Shown: positions 1 to 13,600, numbered from the stretch's first letter. The stretch: 64,000 bases of DNA from Girardinichthys multiradiatus (GCF_021462225.1 NC_061804.1:38143975-38207974), one strand, 5' to 3'. The notes: generated by a model from the sequence alone, not told the origin. Made by a program: numbers and translations.

Positions 1-183
1 CGCACAAACACACACAGAGACGGGTCTTCAAACATGCTTGTCCACAATAGGCATGCGAGCCACTCGGCATCAAGCTGGCACATCAGGCACAAGAAATGCA
101 GCCAGGAGAAAGTGTGCATCAGTCCTAGTGGGCCACCGTGCAAACATACCAGTCGCACCGAACAAGTCAACCCCTCTCCTCAG

Positions 184-325
184 GACCCGCTCCCCAGCTC
201 TCGCACTTGCATGGTCTTTAGAACAGGAACTCAAGGAATACCGGGATGTCGGAATGTGTGACCTGGAGCTTGACCCGTATGTTGCGAGGGAGATCCTTTC
301 TAAAAAATATATATCACTTTTAAAG
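184..325 (+). other. Unrecognised exon-like open segment
   Basis: A pyrimidine-rich tract ending cctctcctcag precedes an open stretch that reads TRSPALALAWSLEQELKEYR then DVGMCDLELDPYVAREI and ends AAAG before gtaatc. The composition looks protein-like and the borders look like splice sites. It does not match any part of MED13, and its phase does not fit the exon 4 acceptor. I do not recognise the protein. It could be an exon of another or overlapping gene, or a chance open frame. Confidence 0.25.
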
Positions 326-1865
326 GTAATCAAAATGGTTTTTATTTATAAAATTCATTGATTGAAATGGTGCGCAATTTTACTTCACCGAGGTTTTATT
401 TGTCCCTTCCATCGATGTACTGTTTTGAATTAAAATGACATCCTTTCCAGTGAATTTATTCAGAGGCTACCGCAGAGCACGGGGCCAACGAAGGTCTGAA
501 AAACTTGTCATAGTTAATCCATCAGCTGTCATTCCCTGCTTTTCTGCCCCTCCCTTTTCCTCCATCCTTTTCTAAGAAACCATGATTCTGACTGTAGTGT
601 CTTAATCCAGAGGTTCAGACAGATGGTTGCATTGAAAGCTAATCCTTTTTGTGTTCTTTAGATGCTCCATCTCTGCACATGTTTGCAGCGTGTGAGAAAT
701 CTGGAAATTCAGGTGCATGAACCGATCTGTTGCAAGCCAAAAGTATTTTCACTTTGTATTCCCAGCTTGTGAAAAAAAAAAAAAACAACTAGAGGGTTGC
801 AGTAGAATACAGCACATCATTTATTCTTTTCTTCCATAGTACAAGTGGTTACTTGTAGTTCATGTAGTATTTATGGCAGTAAAGTGATATTGATTCTGTC
901 ATCAGTAACCATTTGAAAAGTGCAGTGGAGTCAGATGTTGTCTCTCTGAAGAGGCGTGAAGCATCTTTGCTGTACATATAATGTTATCTCTGAATTTTAC
1001 TTGCGAAACACGGATTATTTTGAAGTAATTGGCAATTATTTTACAACCTCATAACCTGTACTGCATGTCATTACGTTTCTGTGACTTCATGGCTTTTAAA
1101 TAATTACAAATACTGTTTTCAACACATTTTAAGTCTAATATCTGTTAAGTCTGTTCATTTCACTAAATAATATATCTTAAGGTTTTGAAAGCATCTGCAA
1201 CTGGAGCGATATTCTGATTGCTTCACAAGCTGCTCTATCAGAATAGGGATTTGGTTGCCAAATGGGTTGTTTAGAGCAGGAGTTGTATCTCAGACTGAGC
1301 CGGGGACGTTTTGACTGACAGCAGGGGCTTCAGAGACACAATGGTGTGCACATGTGTCAGTTTGTGCGGCTGGAACCTGACCCGACGTCAGGGTTATGTC
1401 AGAATCATCTTTATTCACCTCCAGCTGTAGATGTGTGTGGTTATGATCCGCTCTCTGTGGATCGGATTTCTTCTTCTTCTCTCTTTTTTTGTGTGGACAT
1501 GCCGTTCTATCTCTTCCTATTTCTCTCTCCCTTCCAAGTCTAATCTGACATTTATAAAGTCAGCCTGCTTTCCATTTGTGGCAGAAGGAAATCAATTCAA
1601 AGTAATAGACATGTGGGGAAAGTGCCAGGCTTAACAGTCGCCTGTGTAAAGCAGAGGTTGGCCCTTTAGCCGGTGTGTTTCCATGCCGTGTGTGTTTTTG
1701 GTGTCTCTTTGGCAGCAGGCTGTGCTGTTTTTTCCCAGTGGTCAGGTGGCTAGACTGGAGGAAAGATGATATCACCCGATTCACTGCTGTTAATCATGCT
1801 CACCTTGTCTTCTGCCCTGCCTCCCTTTTATTTGTTATTGTTGTCTCACAAATAACATTTTGCTG
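326..1865. other. med13 intron 3, unassigned stretch
   Basis: AT-rich DNA with short homopolymers and no coding, RNA or repeat signature that I can name. Small open frames in it have no recognisable motifs. Confidence 0.6.
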
Positions 1866-2711
1866 CAGTACCTTGCTAAAGTATTCATACCGCTTTTACA
1901 TTTTACTTTTGCCTTGTTACAATCACAAACATCAGCATGTTTTGGATGATTTTATGTGATTAAGCTAAAATTTTATACTTTGTTTTAACCTTTTTTTTTT
2001 GCTAAAAAAAAAAGTTTTGCGTGCATTTATATTCAACCCCCTTTACTGACTGTCTTGAGTAGAATCCAGTACCACCAATAGCCTTCAGAGTCACCTGATT
2101 AGTAAATAGACCACCTGTTTGTAACCGCAGCATAAAAGCAGCTGTTCTGTTAAGGTTCGTTAGCTTCTCTGAGTTGACCCGTGGATCTTCCTCCCTGACC
2201 TTGCTCACTAATGTTTGCTATGAGTTGTGGAAGAAAATGCTGGAATTTAACATGGATTTTTTGCAGAACACATCTGTGGTGAAAACGTTTGTCACTGCAT
2301 ATCATCCCGAACTCACCATTCCTGCAGTGAAACATGGTGGCAGCAGCGTCATGCTGTGGAGGCACATTTCTATAGCAGAGAGAGAGAAGCTGGCCAGATT
2401 TGATGAGCACGTGGATGGAGCTAAATACAGGACATTCCTGGAACAAAATCTATTACAGGTTGCAATATTTTTGATATCGGGGCAGAGTTTAACCTTCCAG
2501 CAGGACAGCTCAGGCTTTCTCGGCCCAGCGGGAAGAATGAGTAAATAATTCAGTGTGTCTAGATGTCCAAAGCTCAGGGGGGTTGAATACAAATATATAC
2601 TCACACTATTCAAATTTTACATGGTAAAAACCATATATCATTTCTTTCACTTGAACTATGCAACCTAACAGGACGTGCTGTTCGAGTTGTGAATACTTTT
2701 GAGAGACACTG
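1866..2711 (+). mobile_element. Decayed Tc1-type transposon
   Basis: Starts with a Tc1-like end (cagtaccttgctaaagtatt) and finishes gaatacttttgagagacactg, an inverted match. Between them 2174-2548 still reads as transposase in pieces: YHPELTIPAVKHGG, then DGAKYRTFLEQNLLQ and LTFQQDSSG. The catalytic middle is damaged and the N- and C-terminal thirds are lost. This belongs to the fish Tc1 group whose ends read CAGTGCCTTGCAAAAGTATT-like. Confidence 0.75.
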
Positions 2712-3789
2712 TCTTTGCATTTGATAAAACCACTTCCCATGCGCCTAGTTAACTCTAACCTTGCATTTGATATGGAACCAAAACAAATTCTTCTGGTTGG
2801 TTTGATGTAACCATTTAAGGAAAAGGTCTTGTCGCTCCTTCCATGAAGATACTCAGATAACTGCGCACTTACAATCTCTGTGGCGTCGCTGTCCCGGTTA
2901 AAAGCTGTTTATCACCAGTCATGCTGTGTCTAATTACTGTAAGCTTCTGTTCCAGAAACAGTGTTTATTAATGTCTTGCTAGAATCTTTGGCCGTGCCAG
3001 CATGTCCTGTCACCGCAGCAGCACATAATCAGTCAAAACATGTTTCCACACCCCTGATCACAATAACACGCCGACACCAGTGGCAGATTAGAAGTGACGA
3101 CTAGATAGCAAAGTAAGAAAAAAGGCCAGCAACAGAGTAGGCTCTTTTCTTTTTTCTTTCTCAGAGGAAAAGGGTGAGGAAGTGTACATGAGCCAAACGG
3201 GAGATCAGTTCTTAGAGCATAGCCAGCCATGCCCAGCAAACATCTGTGGAATGCTGCAGCTCTCCCATCCATTCTTCCACACAATCGCTGGCCGCCAGAT
3301 GCCTTTCTATTCACTTCAGATCAACTTCTGTTTTACCTCTGAAAGTGTGAATGGCACAGGAAACTAGTGGTTCATGAAAACTGCTGCAGCTTTAACTGTC
3401 TCGACAGATTTCTATTTTCAGAAACGGAGATTAAAACACAGTTTGTTTGAAGCTTTTTCATTCAAGCCGCTTACTTTCAAGCAAACCCAGCAGAGAAAAA
3501 CTTAAGGTGACATGTTATATTCAGGGACATGTTTTTTTCTATTTAAAGAAATGTAATGATGTGATTGATGATGTGTTCTTCAGCTGGATCATTCACATAT
3601 TTTTGGCTCAGCACCATAAAACAAATAAACTGGGACGCCGAATCCTTTTCAGCTGTTGATCATTTCCAGTGTATTTCATTTGGTTATGACTGTAAGTGAT
3701 AGACAGACATAAAGTAGTGCACAGGTGTGAAGTGTACTGAAAAACACACAGTTTTTAAATTTGTTTTGAATAAAACATTTTGTCCTATA
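2712..3789. other. med13 intron 3, unassigned stretch
   Basis: No gene, RNA or clear mobile element recognised; ordinary AT-rich intronic sequence. Confidence 0.55.
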
Positions 3790-4660
3790 TTCATGACTCT
3801 GTTTGGTGGAAAGCTAACACTGCATAGTGGTGGCAGCACCATGCTGCGGGGATGCTTAAATACGGGGCAAATGTGAAAGAGAAGCTATTGAGGCTACGGA
3901 AGACTTGGAACCGGGGTGGAGGTTCACCTTCCTCCAGGAGAGCCACCCAAAACATACAGACTAAGCCTGTCAAAGTCCAGAGCTAAATCCAGCTGACTAT
4001 CTGGAAGACTTAAAGATTAATGTTTACATATGTCCTCCTTCCAATCTGGACAGAAAATGAGGAAAAATCTCAGTCCCAAGATAATGAGGTTATCATTTAT
4101 TGCTCTGCGGGGGAACAATATTGTGATTTATAATGATAATGATAAACTCTCTCTTAATGCTGTCTCTTAATGTTTGCAAACCCCAACAGCTGTAATAAAT
4201 ATCAATTGATTGAAAAATATGATTTAAAGCCATTATTGTCTGCTGTTAACTGATAAAAACATACCTGGTTTTTAAAGGGATCTTTGTAATAATGGGTAGG
4301 TTTTATTTTGAGACCCTTACTGGTGTTTGTGGAGCTCTGACTGTTTGCAGTCACAGATGCACTGCTAAACAGGCTGTGATGATTTTATCAGGATAAAAAA
4401 CTCAAGTCCTTGTTGCCCATCTCTATTCCAGATGTGCATGGCTGGTAGAGGTGCAATCCAAAGCTGCAAATGGTTGCCCTACAGAGGATTGATTCATAGT
4501 CAAATTCATATTACGCTTTTCAGATTTTTACCCATAAAACTTATTTTTTGCTTCCACTCACAATTAGACACTGCTTTGTATTGGTCCATTGCATCAAATA
4601 ATGCAGTTTAAGTTTGCGGCTGTAACATGGCGATGGGTAGAATTATTTTTCAAGGCAGTG
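3790..4660 (+). mobile_element. Decayed Tc1-type transposon, interrupted
   Basis: 3810-4000 carries transposase relics (GGSTMLRGCL; FTFLQESHPKH in a shifted frame; then the KSRAKS-type equivalent of SQSPDLN). 4440-4660 carries the 3' end: tgcaaatggttgccctacag, then ctttgtattggtccattgcat, ending ttttcaaggcagtg plus TA. About 350 bp between the two (roughly 4080-4435) do not look like Tc1 and are probably a later insertion of unknown type. Confidence 0.6.
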
Positions 4661-7024
4661 TAGGTGGAAGATTAAAGTTGTGCAACAAAAGTAGAAAACC
4701 AAGAGAAAACCAGACGGCAGTGCTTTTAATCTGAGGGACACCTTAATCCAGAGATAGGAAAGAAATTTCACACACCGTTTCTTACAACAGTGGAAGTAAA
4801 TTAATACAACAGCATCCTATCCTTCCAGGACTATAGAACAGCTGCTTCGTTACCATTTGCTGCTACAGCACACCACACATTGGTCTGCTGGCAGGCATGG
4901 AAACAGATAACAGAATCCAAACGTGGCTCACCTGACTGCTTTCATTTACATAGACAAATCATGTTTCTTTGCACAATTACAGTGACCTACTGTCAATTTG
5001 TCAGATAGCAAAACTATTTTAGCTACAAAAATATGTGTATCATGCCACTGAGAAATGTTTAAAAATACCAGTCTAATTAGAGCCGGCCGTTCAGGTGTTG
5101 AGCTTATCAACCGCACTTGACTCCCCTCCTCTGGTCCTCCCCTCTGCCGTTGCATAGGGCACCGCTGCTCTCTTGCATCTGACTTGCAGAGCGTGCCATC
5201 TAAAGACAAACATGCTCACCAGCCAGTTTTTTGTCTGACGCACTGCTTTGTGTTGTCACCGGATCATCCCATTGTCTTCTCGCCAAGCTTAAAACCCCCG
5301 CTTGCATTTAAGGTGGTGACGGAGGGGGAAGCGTCTGGGTGGATGATCAGAGTGAGCGAACGCTGTGTGCAATGGCAAGGAGAGGAAGAGATGAGAGCAG
5401 ATCAGAGAGCAGCCCCAGCCATTTGCCGGTTAACAGATGAAGAGCGGAGCAGAGAGAAGTGGGAGGAAAGGCGGTGACAGAAAAAAAAGATGATTAAACG
5501 ATCTTGTGGCTGTTTTTCATTCTCCTTTATCCTCCCTCTGTACATGACAGACACAGAGAGATGCACATGAGAATCTGAAGAGAGTTCCCACAAATCTGGT
5601 TAACGAACATCATGTTCTGACAACTTATGCAGGATTGTAGATGCAGAGCAGCCTGATCCAGCTCCCGTTTTCTCCTCATGTTGAAAATGCTGCCTACCAC
5701 CTCCAACAGCTAGATGGGAAGTGCCCAGGCCTCTCCATTTCCATCAGCTCAAGCTGCTGATGGGTTGTGTTTTAAATGCAGCCATTCACAGTCTGCTGTT
5801 GTACTCGATACGCACCTTGGGGTTTGGCCCTTTTTTTGAAGAGCAAGCAGGATCTCGCTGCAGGGAAGATGACATTCATAAATCCCTGAGAACCTGAGCT
5901 CCAAGGCAGGAGCAACGAAGACAGTGTGCCTGGATAAGCACCCTCAAGGAATTCCCTGAGCAGAGGAGACCCCGAGGCAAAGCGTGAAGTTTTCACATGA
6001 AACGTGTTCTTTACTAGAAAAAGAACTCACGGTGAAGGTTGTGAAACATTAGGAACAGAGCCACTAATAACACAATTTGGGAAAATGACCTGATTATTGG
6101 AGATGTGCCAACAAACCAGCCAGAGGTCACTATCAGCAGATTTTCTATTAATCTGTAATGATTGGTGTTCGATTAGGCAAACACTGAAAAATCAGACTTC
6201 TTTCCTGCTCATGACATTCATCAAAACTAGTTCCAAAAAAGCATCAACCAGAAGCATGTTCTTTTATGCACTTTATTTTGCGTTTAGCAAAAACCAGATA
6301 AAGATTAAAGAAACAAGTTTTCATGCATAAAATGAGACGATCTTGTTATCCTTCTATTGTGCGTTTGATTCAAAACTCCTCCAGCTTTCATGGAATATGC
6401 AGCATATTTCTTCTCTTTTTACATGTTATAATCACTACAACAGGTAAAGATGATAAGGAGGTCAGACCTTAATGCTAATATTTTTACATGCCCTTTACTA
6501 ACGAAAGGTCACAATCCAACCCAGCTCAGCCTCGCTACCAGTCATTCATCGGTTCTTTGGTTCTGGTCTGTTTCTCAGCATGCAACAACTTTTGGAACAG
6601 GAAAGATACTGTTCAAGAATATTTGAAATCTTCGGAACCACTAGTAGTTCAAAAAATTCAAAAAAAGGTTCATATCCAGAGGGCGCTGATGTAAGTAGTC
6701 TAAACTCTGTAATCTTTTTGGTTTTTGCTGTGATCAAGTAGCTGTTGATGTTCTTGCATCAGCTGATGCAGATTATTCAACGACATGCTTGCATTATGCA
6801 TACGTGGTGTGAGATTCTCACTGTATTGGATAAACAGAAGCATAAATGTCACGGTGTGGTATTAACACCAAAATTCAACAGCATAAATGTCTTATAGGAT
6901 TTAACTGCTTTTATGAGAAATAGAAAATCAATAATTATTCCTCCTGTTACAAGGTGTTATAATGTTGTAAATAATTTTTATTATCATAATTATTATAAGG
7001 TATTTGGGTTATTATTTGATAGAA
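4661..7024. other. med13 intron 3, unassigned stretch
   Basis: No recognisable gene or named repeat. Several short open frames (for example 5184-5477) have biased composition but no domain. Nothing further can be supported. Confidence 0.55.
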
Positions 7025-7026
7025 CA

Positions 7027-7493
7027 GGGTCTGCAACCTGCGGCCACAGGTGGCTCTTTGGACCTTCCACAATGACTCTTAATAATTTTGGCAAAAAAAA
7101 AATAAAGAGCCAACAATGTTTTTAATTATAAACACAAAAACAAATTAGCAGTTTTTCTGTTTTTTAATGGAATAATTGGATTTAATCTCCACAACAGAAT
7201 GACACTAAAAGTACAGATAACATTTTATAGGTCTATTTTTCTTGTCACCCATAGAAAGTAAAAAAAAGTACCTATCCTCTTTTTGAAAGTTTTATTTTTT
7301 CCCTATTTTAAAATCTAACAGAAATAAATTTAAATGAAAAACTAGTTTCTTATTGCAGATATTTATTTAAAAAAATGTATATGTTTCCGTTTTTTCAGAA
7401 GCTCGTGTAACATTTGCGGCTCTAAACAGGTTTTATTTAGCTGGATTGAGGGTAAAAATGGCTCTTCCTATTGTAAAGGTTCCATACCCCTAA
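7027..7493. mobile_element. hAT-like non-autonomous element
   Basis: The left end reads cagggtctgcaacctgcggc and ggctctttgga; the right end reads gcggctctaaacagg...ggttccatacccct, an imperfect inverted counterpart. This 'hot spot of GGCTCTTTG' pattern is typical of hAT short elements in fish. No coding capacity. I could not confirm an 8-bp target duplication. Confidence 0.5.
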
Positions 7494-7888
7494 TATAAGA
7501 TCACGCTGCCTTTATTTAGCCATTTAGTTTTCAAGTGAAAGTTCTTCTTCCTGCGCTACAGAGTAACTCTGGGAGCAGAACAAGCTGATGTTAGCTAATT
7601 AATAACTCAGTCTATCTGTTTGGGCAGAGCCTGCGATCACTTCTTGCTCATGGCAGAACTGCAGTAGTAAAATGGTGTTACCTTAATAAATTGATGGTTG
7701 AAACTTCTTCCAAACTGCTCAATTTCTCTTTCTTTACCTAAAACCTGTTTCTCTTTATTTTGAAGGTAGATGCTATTATTTATTTGGTGTATTCATAGAA
7801 AAAGCATTATAATATGTGAGGATTGCAGTATCCTAAATATGTGTGGTTATAATGGGAGTCAATAGGAAACTGATTACTGAGATTTCAC

Positions 7889-7904
7889 ACACACACACAC
7901 AGAT
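7889..7904. repeat. (CA)n microsatellite, short
   Basis: About eight CA units. Confidence 0.8.
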
Positions 7905-8235
7905 GTGTTGAGCTTTTTTTAATGTCATTTTGTAACACAGGAGAACCTCTGTGTGCATTGAAACATTATGTGATGAAGCTCTGCTGCCCCTTGTGGTTAA
8001 AGGGGGTAATTACGATGGACTTTAAACTGTTGGGTTGATTTTTCAAACAGCAACTTTTAAAAACCTTGATATCAGTTACTGGCCCATGCCTGCTATCCAT
8101 TTCACATAGTTGGGGATTGACATTTTTCAGACTACACCAGATTATTAGGATTTTAAGGTGTTAAATTCAAAAACTGTAGGTGAAAGTAAGTAGTAGCTGC
8201 ACTAACTGTAACCCTTCATTATGTGCTGGAGCTTT

Positions 8236-8496
8236 TAGGGCTGCACCCTAAAAACATGAAAATTGTGCGATGACGAGCCTATTATTAATTATTGCAATGA
8301 TCAGTTTGTCGTAAATCCACATTATTTTACTCCTTTCTGTTTCATCATCATTACAGTGCACCAGACAGCAGGTCAACAGGCTGAACAGTCCTTTCATTTC
8401 TGACACTATGAATACAATAACCAACAAATATTGCACAGCAAACTGTATTCTGCAATATTAATATCGATGACAACATATTTGTGATATATTATGCAG
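8236..8496. mobile_element. hAT-like short element (candidate)
   Basis: Begins tagggctgcaccctaaaaac and ends near tgtgatatattatgcagcc, with internal 'cgatgacgag' and 'aatatcgatgac' blocks typical of hAT miniature elements in fish. Ends are imperfect inverted repeats and no target duplication is clear. Confidence 0.4.
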
Positions 8497-8499
8497 CCA

Positions 8500-10105
8500 T
8501 GGTTGATTTGTAAATAATTAATGTTTCACACCCTGGCTGTTAAACTCCTCATTAATCACTGTTGTGGTTTCCCTAAATCCACATCGGCCCTGGTGCCGTG
8601 TGTGATCAGTTTTTTCAGCGTTCACACACACTTACCCAGCACTCTTGGCAGCTGCTTGTTGCAGTGTGTGGGTTTGTCACGTGCGGTGGTGTGTGAGCTT
8701 TTGTTTGAAAAGGCAGCAGCAGCACAGTGTGGTTGTTTGCTGAATTTGTGTTTGTGTATTTGGGAAGAGGACAGCGAGCCCCCTTGTACACAGACGAGCC
8801 GTCACACCGATGAGGCCTGAGCTGTACTTTGTCCCAGCTCAGGGTTTTGCTTGATTCCCGCTCCATTTGTGTGGCTGTCAGAGAGCAGGACAGCAGCGAC
8901 GGTGATCAGCTGTCAGGTGCTGGTGCTGATGTAGCGCTAACTTGGCCGGCGCAGATCGCGCACCTGTTGACATTTAAACTGCCCTTCTTTTAAGTTCACA
9001 ACTATTACAGCTATCACACAGTCTTAAGACGGCTGGCTTTTAGGATGATCTGAAATTGGGGGGGGGGGGACTAAAAGCAAACAAAAAACCCTAGAACAGT
9101 TTGTCGATAAACCGTTATGTAACATTTAGATATTTTATGTAATTGTCCTAGAGACAATCCAAACAACATCCAAGCATCCCCAGCTGGTGTGTGTGATAAT
9201 CTTATTACTGATGAGACACTGAGGTTGAAATCTGCACTATTTCATTTGTAAAGAAACTGATTTCAATCTGGTATGATGGCGTATGTGTTAGTGAGAAGCG
9301 GGCTGTACTTCTGCCTGCTGAGCCACAGATGGCAGCCCTCTCTCCCTGCTCTCAGTGCAGACGTATCTGTATGTGTGTCTGGATGTGTGTGAAAGTGTAG
9401 TGTCAGGTTTTCTTTGCATGTGAGTGGAGGATGCTATGTTTTTTGTTGGTGTCTGCAGAATACACACACATTTTATCTCCCTCTGCACACATTCTCAAGG
9501 CCACCTTTTCCACCTCTTTTTCCCTCATGTGCATAAGCAAACTATGAAGACAACCTGTGTATCAGCCACATTAACAGCTTTGCTTTAATTCACTTCTTTT
9601 AAAAATGCATCTCTTTGAACCTTTGTTAATCTCGCTAAACATTTACTGCCACCATTTAGCACCTTGCTGGGAGAACACCTTTATCTTCCTAACCTGTCCA
9701 ACTTCCCTGTTTGGTTAAAAAACACCCGCTACTTTCTCCCTGGGCACACACTGGAGTGAAAGTAGTGTATTTTACCACTTAGGCACCATGACACACCTAC
9801 CAAACAAAAAGCTTTCTTGCTCTTTGTGCCAGCATGTGCCCAAATTCCCCAGGTAACTTTTCCCAACCCCACCTGGCAGCACACCAGTGCTTCCTTCTTC
9901 TGTTTGTGTTTAGCTCTCTGCTTCCCTTCAGGTGACTGCTTGTCAAAGCCGTTTTTTCCCAGCTTCTCTCACCTGTGTTCTGCTTTTCTCCAGCTTCCTC
10001 TACTGGGCATTTAAACCCAGCTGAATACAGTCAGGTTAACAACCTTGAAAATGTTTCCTTTTCTCCTAACAAGTGGGACAGAATACAGTTACTAGTGATT
10101 AAGGA
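8500..10105. other. med13 intron 3, unassigned stretch
   Basis: Contains a G10 run at about 9060 and open frames without known motifs; no feature beyond these can be supported. Confidence 0.5.
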
Positions 10106-10108
10106 TAT

Positions 10109-10445
10109 ACCTGCCTTGCAAATTACCTCTTGAACCTTTCCACATTTTATCATAACGACCAGGCACTTCAATATTTATTGTGCTGTTATGTGGTAGACCA
10201 ATACAAAGGAGTGCATAACTATAAATCTATTCAGCGTTATCTAAAACATGCCGGATCAAAACCATTTTATGGTAGCTCTGGCTGTATGCGTTGTGTTGTC
10301 ATCCTAGAAGGTAAATGCCTCCTCCAGTCCGGTCTTTGCCAAAGTATGGCATCCCCACAGTCTGATGCCGCCACCACCGTGTTTCACTTTAGGGACGATG
10401 TGTACATGGTTAAGCGCACTATCAGAGTAAAGGGGACCGAATAAA
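10109..10445 (-). mobile_element. Tc1-type remnant, minus strand
   Basis: Starts with a Tc1-like end (gccttgcaaattacctcttg) followed by the typical subterminal text 'ggtagaccaatacaaaggagtgcataa'. Around 10310-10420 the minus strand encodes a relic of the transposase GGGG(S)IM segment (ccgccaccaccgtgtttcac). The rest of the gene is absent. Confidence 0.55.
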
Positions 10446-10924
10446 ACGTGCAGCACCATTTTTAGATTTTGGAAGGAACCATGTTTTAATCATACAGTCT
10501 TGGTGAGTTTCGAAATATATTGACTTGCACAAAAACACAAATATAATAAAATGTAATGAGTGCAGAGGTTTTTAGTCAGATTTTTTATCTCAACAGGTCA
10601 CTCTCACTGAAATGTACCTTTGTAAATAAATGTGAAATAAAAACTGATAAAATAAGATCTTTGGTTTTTCACATCACACTTGATGTTAACATTATACTGA
10701 CCAGTATTTGGACCTTTGATTCACAAAGAGCCAGTTCACTGTTTAATGTTTAAACAAATCTGAATTCAGGTTAAACTGGACTTGTGGCCCTTAAAACTAT
10801 GGCTGCTTAAATGCCAACAAAGCACTAAAACTGCTTTTGGATTTGCAATGAAAGTGAAAGTGAAATTTGGCAAATACAAGAGTTATAGAGCTTGTAAAAC
10901 AGCATTGCAGCGCTAAATCACAAT

Positions 10925-11480
10925 GAAGATCGGTCGCCGGTTTCAGCATGGGGTTTCCTGGTCAATGGAATAAACATATAGCACTTTATTTACAGATGAA
11001 GGGGAATAATTTCTCCTCAAATGTCCAGAATGTTTTAAAAAAAACTTCAGAAAAAACCCTGAAACAAGGAGTCTGAAAAAGTATAACATTTTGAAATGTA
11101 ACATGTGTACAAACCCTGGATGTAGAAATCCCTGCATTTCCCTCACGGCTGAAAATGATGGGCCGATCAATTGGCCCAGATTTCCTTAATTTTGGGAGAT
11201 CGGTGATCAGCCGATACTTTCATGTGAAACCGATCTCATCCACCTTTTTTTTTTTTTTTTTATGTGAAAAATTAAAGACTAAAGGAACTGCAATGCCCTA
11301 AACATTTCATATATATTTGAAACCTCATGCAGTTGAACAAGTTTGTGTAGTTTCACAGGTATTGTTCAATGTTTTTCAATAAAATAAGATTGGAACTTTG
11401 AAGGTGTATTGTGGCATTATAACACCTTGCAATGTCATTTATAAAACAAAATCGTTACCGGCTAAAATCGGAACTGACAG
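10925..11480. repeat. hAT-like repeat with 'GATCGG/CCGAT' blocks (candidate)
   Basis: Repeated words such as gggccgatcaattggcc, gatcggtgatcagccgatac, gaaaccgatctcat and ttaccggctaaaatcgg are scattered through the segment in both orientations, as in hAT miniature elements. Boundaries are uncertain. Confidence 0.35.
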
Positions 11481-11879
11481 GTCAGACGTGAAGCTGTCTA
11501 AATGCTCCGTTCGCTCTGCTCTTTGCTAATGAGGGTAGAGAGGATTGATGTAATTTGCCAGCCAGGGTGTCAGAGCAGTGAATGACATCAGTGCAGCCAT
11601 TTTTTATTTTTTTTTTGTACATTCGCACTGTAATTATTACATGCATATGCTGACAAGTCCTGTACTGTGGAGGCTGGCTGTCATACACGAGTGCAGCGAT
11701 GAGAAGACGTGCAAGGTTCAGTTCACAAATACAGTGTGGTTCCCTATAAGTAGAAAAGCCTTCTGATTAAACAATCCATTTAGATGTTTCAGAGATGATC
11801 ATTATCTGCAGCTCAGGAGCAAGCTGAGGAAAGAAAAGAATGGCTTAAAAACTTTTAACACAAGTAAAGTGTACCTGCT

Positions 11880-12126
11880 GTCTGGCTTTGCCTTCCAAAA
11901 GTAATTGAACTATGTTTGTAACATTACACCCATATGTTGTGGGGATATTGTATAATAGCAAAGAAAGAAATGACACTGAAACACATGGCCAAATCCTATT
12001 CAATTTTCCATCCATTCACAGCTATGCGCTACTTTGTGTTAGTTTGTCTCCTAAAATCCGCCGGAGTTTGTGCTTTGTAAAGGTACAACATGTAGAAAAG
12101 TTAAAGGATTATGAATATTTTTGCTA
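11880..12126 (+). mobile_element. Tc1-type 3' remnant
   Basis: Reads ctatgcgctactttgtgttagtttgtctcc and ends taaaggattatgaatatttttgctag, a degraded copy of the usual Tc1 3' flank (CACTACTTTGTGTTGGTCT... GAATACTTTTGC). No transposase is left. Confidence 0.5.
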
Positions 12127-12701
12127 GATATTGAATGCAATAGGTGGTGCCTAAATGTAAGGTAGATGGACCCTCTTTCCCCATCCTTGTCTTGTAGATG
12201 GTTGAAGGATCTCAGATCTCCAGCTAACACTGACTGAGACATGTGGGCTGAAAACCACCTTTTCACCTGATGGGTGCCATTAGGTTGTTGAAGCTTTCTG
12301 TCTTTCCTCCTCTACGTCTACCTCTCTCTCTCTGCTCCTTGTCTTTAATCCTCTGCAGAGTAGGAGTGTCGGAGCACCAGTGTCAGGGAGAAAAGACTCA
12401 TATTTGCTTAACCAAATCCACAGGGAGGCAACCCTCCTTTATCCACTTCCAAATTCATTGCGTCCCCTCTTATTCAGTCATTTGTCACTTGTGCTGTCTC
12501 CTTTCTCTGCATGTTTGTGTGTGTGTATGCTCGGGTGTGTGCTGGCAGAGAGTGGAAAACCCGCAGACAATGCTCAGCATTTTACCCTGCTGCTCTCCTT
12601 CCTCACTGCTTGTCCTTGCTTTCCCTCAGTAGTTTGTCTTTTTTGCTTTGCAGCTGAGGTCAGACCGGCACAAGCAGGCGTTGTTGGAAGCAGAGAAGAT
12701 C

Positions 12702-12702
<1 letters not shown>

Positions 12703-12746
<44 letters not shown>
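12703..12746. repeat. (TG)22 microsatellite
   Basis: Uninterrupted TG dinucleotide tract. Open frames through it (VCVCVC) are artefacts. Confidence 0.95.
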
Positions 12747-12748
<2 letters not shown>

Positions 12749-13136
12749 TGAGGCTGTGTTTTGTTGCTGAGCTTATTGGCTAGAATGCCAGGGTTAGTCA
12801 GGGCTTACCCCTTTGTTTTACACACAGGGCCACACAGTAATCAGACAGAAGCACACTAGCTCACAGCAGCGCTCATAAATGCCTGTGAAGCATTGCCATA
12901 TTGACTCCTGCAATAGACCCTGCATGACTCTGGACATGTAAAAGTCACAACCATTCGCACCGTCTACTGAACGCACTGTTAAACACATGTGATTCACAGT
13001 TCTGAAGCAGTTTGGAAAGGTCTGGAAAACTATGGAATTTGATTAAAGCACTTCCAAGGTCTGGAAAAGAATGTGCAAAACATATAGCATGGAGAAAGAA
13101 TTTCTGTTTCCAGCCTTTTATTCCCTGTCATACAGA

Positions 13137-13600
13137 TCCATCCATTGATTCGTAGATCTGTTCATGTGATCATTTATCCCCTGCACTCTTCCTTCTGTCC
13201 GTCCATCAGTCTATCCTTCTTGCAGGCTTTCTGTACATCAAATCCACTTTTCCATCCTTCCATCACTCCCTCTAACCTATCCTTCTATCCATCTGTCTAT
13301 CCATCCAGTGCAACCATCTAACTCACTTCTTCCATCCACCCGTCCATTTGCTCATTCCTTCAATTCACTCTTTCATCTGTCTGTCCCTCTGCCCTATCCT
13401 CTTCTTCTTTCCATCTCTCCAATCTATTCCATTCATCTGTTTTACCTTCTATCCAACCATCCATCGGTCTGCTCTTCTAGTTGTCTTTCCGTCCATCCAG
13501 TTCACTTTTTGTCTGTCTGTTCATTAGTCCAGTCTATTCCTTCATCTGACTTTGCTTCCATCCCAAACACTCAACACAATATGTCCAGTCTGTCCATCCA
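13137..13600. repeat. Diverged (ATCC)n / TCCATC-rich tract
   Basis: Irregular array of ccatccatc, tctgtctatcc and similar units over about 450 bp, consistent with a decayed tetranucleotide microsatellite. The 144-residue Ser/Leu/Pro open frame across it is compositional. Confidence 0.7.
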
